The notes under the pieces were generated by a model. It was not told where the DNA came from. It saw only the letters and a program-made list of their open reading frames with translations, and did not search any database. A program made the position numbers and the translations under genes. A DNA stretch of 64,000 bases from contig JAIETK010000008.1 of assembly GCA_019745325.1 (NCBI GenBank), forward strand, positions 186,001 through 250,000, read 5' to 3'. Shown one piece after another: positions 62,147-64,000 of the stretch (position 1 is the first letter of the stretch; every line of letters starts with the position of its first letter). The stretch comes from Nitrosomonas sp. GTDB lineage: Bacteria > Pseudomonadota > Gammaproteobacteria > Burkholderiales > Nitrosomonadaceae.

Positions 62147-64000
62147 TTATTGACAGCTTTTACTTTGCAAAAAAGTTTCAAATTTATCGACTGTCAAAGG
62201 TTTGCTGAAAAAATAACCTTGACCGTAATCACAGCCCATTTCAAGTAACAATTGTTTCTGCAACTCGGTTTCCACACCTTCGGCAACGACTTTCATGCCA
62301 AGCCGGTGCGCCATGGTGATAACCGCCTCGCATAAAATGCGGTCGTGCGATTCACTATCCAGATTTGCGATGAACGATTGGTCGATTTTGAGGTAATCGA
62401 TATCAAATTTCTTTAAATACGAGAGCGATGAATAACCGGTTCCAAAATCATCAATCGCGACCTGCACCCCGGCATCCCGGTAGTTGAGTAATTGTTTTAC
62501 AACCAATTCATGTACATCGAGCAATAAATTTTCGGTAATTTCGACAATAATGCTCTTGCCAGCGATTTTGCGCTCATTCAGATGATTGACCCAATCGCTC
62601 ATTTTGCTGATGAATTGTTTGGGCGATTTATTGATACTGATCTGAAATTCCTTGCTGTAATTTGCTTGCCAGTGCGAGACCTGAGTAGCTGCTTGTTTAA
62701 ATACCCAATCGCCAATATCCGTGATCAGATTGATTTCTTCAGCAATGGCAATGAATTCCGTGGGGTAAATGATGCCGTGTTCCGGGTGCTGCCAGCGGAT
62801 AAGCGCTTCGGCTTTATAGATCCGGCTGGTTGCAAGTTCGACGATCGGTTGATAGGTCAAGAAGAACTGCTCGGATCGCAGCGCATGGCGAAGTTCGTAG
62901 GCGGTTCGCGAGCGGATTTCAGTCGCGGTGCGCATATTGGATGTGAAACAGCTCCAGCAATTGCGTCCGCTATTTTTAGCGGCATACATGGCCTGATCGG
63001 CATTCTTCATCAATGACTCGGCATCGTTGGCATCATCCGGAAAAAATGTAACGCCGATACTGGCCGATACGTAGGCTTGTTTGGAGTTCAGATGAAAGGG
63101 TTTGGCCAGCTCGACAAGAATCATCTGAATGATCATTTCCGCACAACGTTGATCGCTAATACCGTTCAAGATGATGGTGAATTCATCGCCGCCCAAGCGC
63201 GCCACCGTATCGGTTTCGCGCACACAACGATTGAGCCGTTTTGCCGCCTCCGCCAATAAGGCATCGCCGATGCTGTGGCCGAATGAATCGTTGACTTCTT
63301 TGAAACGATCCAGATCGATGAATAGCACGGCTAATTTTATACCGCTGCGCGCTGCATTTTTTATTTCGTGATCCAAACGATCGTGAAACATATTGCGATT
63401 GGGCAGCCCGGTTAAGGAATCGTAATTGGCTTGCCGCCAAATAATTTCATACGATTTCTTTTTGTCGGTGATATCGGAGAAATTGATCAGATAATAGTTG
63501 ATGGCGTTGTCCTTACCCAGCACCGGCGTAATGCTGAACCACGCCGGATATTCGAGACCGCGTTTATTCCTGCCCCATACTTCGCCTTGCCAATGGTTAA
63601 ACTGCTTCACGCTCAACCAGATTTTCTGGAAAAATTTTGTGCCGTGACGGATCGAGGTTACGATCGATACCGGTTTTCCGATTACTTCCTCCGGAGAGTA
63701 ACCGGTGGTTTTACTCAATGCCCGGTTAATGGAGATGATCATCTTATCGGCATCGGCGATCATGATCGCTTCGGGGCTATTCTCGAAAACTTTGCTGGAG
63801 AGATTTAACTGTTCATTGATTTTTTGTTGTTCAAGTGCGATGCCGATGATAAACGATCCAATTTCCAGCAGTCTGCGATGAAACGGGCTGGGCAACCGCC
63901 GTTCGAAACTGGAAAGCGCGAAAGATCCGATGCATTCGCCGCCTTTGCTTCGTACCGGCATCGACCAGCACGAGAGAATGTTAAAATCAATGGCTAATTG
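62147..64000 (-). CDS. GAF-PAS-GGDEF-EAL cyclic-di-GMP protein (5' end beyond window)
   Basis: The frame reads through the right edge (NILSCWSMPVRSKGGECIGS, in parts, is the end of a GAF domain), so the start is outside; the internal ATG at 63961 is not the real one. Order: GAF end (to about residue 60 of the visible part), PAS (about 65-180), GGDEF with intact motif in ARLGGDEFTII, and EAL with intact motif in KAEALIRWQHP, ending DNYGQGYFFSKPL-type GYFFSKPLTVDKF. Both catalytic motifs look usable. It is the second c-di-GMP protein of the window. Confidence 0.92.
   Translation of the reverse strand, partial: QLAIDFNILSCWSMPVRSKGGECIGSFALSSFERRLPSPFHRRLLEIGSFIIGIALEQQKINEQLNLSSKVFENSPEAIMIADADKMIISINRALSKTTGYSPEEVIGKPVSIVTSIRHGTKFFQKIWLSVKQFNHWQGEVWGRNKRGLEYPAWFSITPVLGKDNAINYYLINFSDITDKKKSYEIIWRQANYDSLTGLPNRNMFHDRLDHEIKNAARSGIKLAVLFIDLDRFKEVNDSFGHSIGDALLAEAAKRLNRCVRETDTVARLGGDEFTIILNGISDQRCAEMIIQMILVELAKPFHLNSKQAYVSASIGVTFFPDDANDAESLMKNADQAMYAAKNSGRNCWSCFTSNMRTATEIRSRTAYELRHALRSEQFFLTYQPIVELATSRIYKAEALIRWQHPEHGIIYPTEFIAIAEEINLITDIGDWVFKQAATQVSHWQANYSKEFQISINKSPKQFISKMSDWVNHLNERKIAGKSIIVEITENLLLDVHELVVKQLLNYRDAGVQVAIDDFGTGYSSLSYLKKFDIDYLKIDQSFIANLDSESHDRILCEAVITMAHRLGMKVVAEGVETELQKQLLLEMGCDYGQGYFFSKPLTVDKFETFLQSKSCQ

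Noticed and set aside
62057..62248. 63-residue open frame on the plus strand
   Set aside because: Runs into the 3' end of the GAF-PAS-GGDEF-EAL gene; basic, low-complexity start and no homology seen.

Overview
The window looks like a chromosomal segment of an autotrophic betaproteobacterium, most likely an ammonia oxidiser of the family Nitrosomonadaceae (Nitrosomonas-like). The main evidence is a form IA RuBisCO operon with divergent cbbR, a SmbP-type small periplasmic metal-binding protein (described from Nitrosomonas europaea), betaproteobacterial gene order in the rimP-nusA-infB-rbfA-truB and lptCAB-rpoN-hpf-ptsN-hprK blocks, and dispersed repeats. No amo, hao or rRNA gene lies in the window, so ammonia oxidation itself is not shown. 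I saw no tRNA and no CRISPR array.

Layout. 1-3.6 kb: cbbL-cbbS-(terminator)-cbbQ on the minus strand with cbbR divergent. 3.7-6.2 kb: a kinase-like membrane protein without an ATPase domain, a TM2-like protein, and rimO. 6.3-12.3 kb: the translation operon rimP-nusA-infB-rbfA-truB (minus), with a hairpin plus T-tract just ahead of rimP. 12.5-15.5 kb: acs and an MBL hydrolase. 15.6-16.9 kb: an AT-rich patch with two tandem small membrane-protein paralogues and a broken IS3-type transposase. 16.9-27.5 kb: comEC, a two-component pair, ubiE, a DUF971 protein, smbP, cbbY, a Sua5-type gene, a PLD-type synthase and nadA. 27.8-33.7 kb: lptC-lptA-lptB-rpoN-hpf-ptsN-hprK-ubiX. 33.7-39.9 kb: fau, mutY, a ROF-like gene, a lytic transglycosylase, a lipoprotein, prmB, tadA and an L,D-transpeptidase. 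39.9-49.9 kb: a LysM-FecR protein overlapping a CHASE2-PAS-GGDEF-EAL protein, then ppk1, a sugar dehydrogenase and a TonB-dependent receptor. 50-53 kb: an accessory islet with a ParD-like/zeta-type toxin-antitoxin pair and a KAP P-loop NTPase. 53-57.2 kb: an SGNH-like protein, a glycine-zipper lipoprotein and a Pat/Pka-type protein acetyltransferase. 57.5-62 kb: a solitary ctaG, a di-haem peroxidase with a His/Met-rich N-terminus, and a sulfide-detoxification cluster. 62.1-64 kb: a GAF-PAS-GGDEF-EAL protein cut by the window edge.

How the genes connect. RuBisCO, its activase subunit CbbQ and the distant CbbY phosphatase serve carbon fixation and RuBisCO repair. Acs (12.5 kb) carries the C-terminal lysine motif that Pat/Pka-type acetyltransferases modify, and such an enzyme is encoded at 54.6-57.2 kb. 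The LptCAB, RpoN, Hpf, PtsN and HprK block joins envelope biogenesis with nitrogen-type PTS regulation.

The most unusual items are: (1) an ORF at 60618-61112 that appears to be an in-frame deletion fusion of a DUF442 sulfur transferase lacking its catalytic loop and the last ~75 residues of a sulfide:quinone oxidoreductase; (2) the toxin-antitoxin/KAP islet, with a perfect 19-bp palindrome overlapping a putative extended -10 of the antitoxin; (3) two families of dispersed repeats (about 145-150 bp in three copies, about 100-126 bp in two), some of which supply stop codons or terminators to neighbouring genes; and (4) the LysM-FecR / CHASE2 cyclic-di-GMP pair. All functional calls are by reading motifs and family resemblance; no database search was run.
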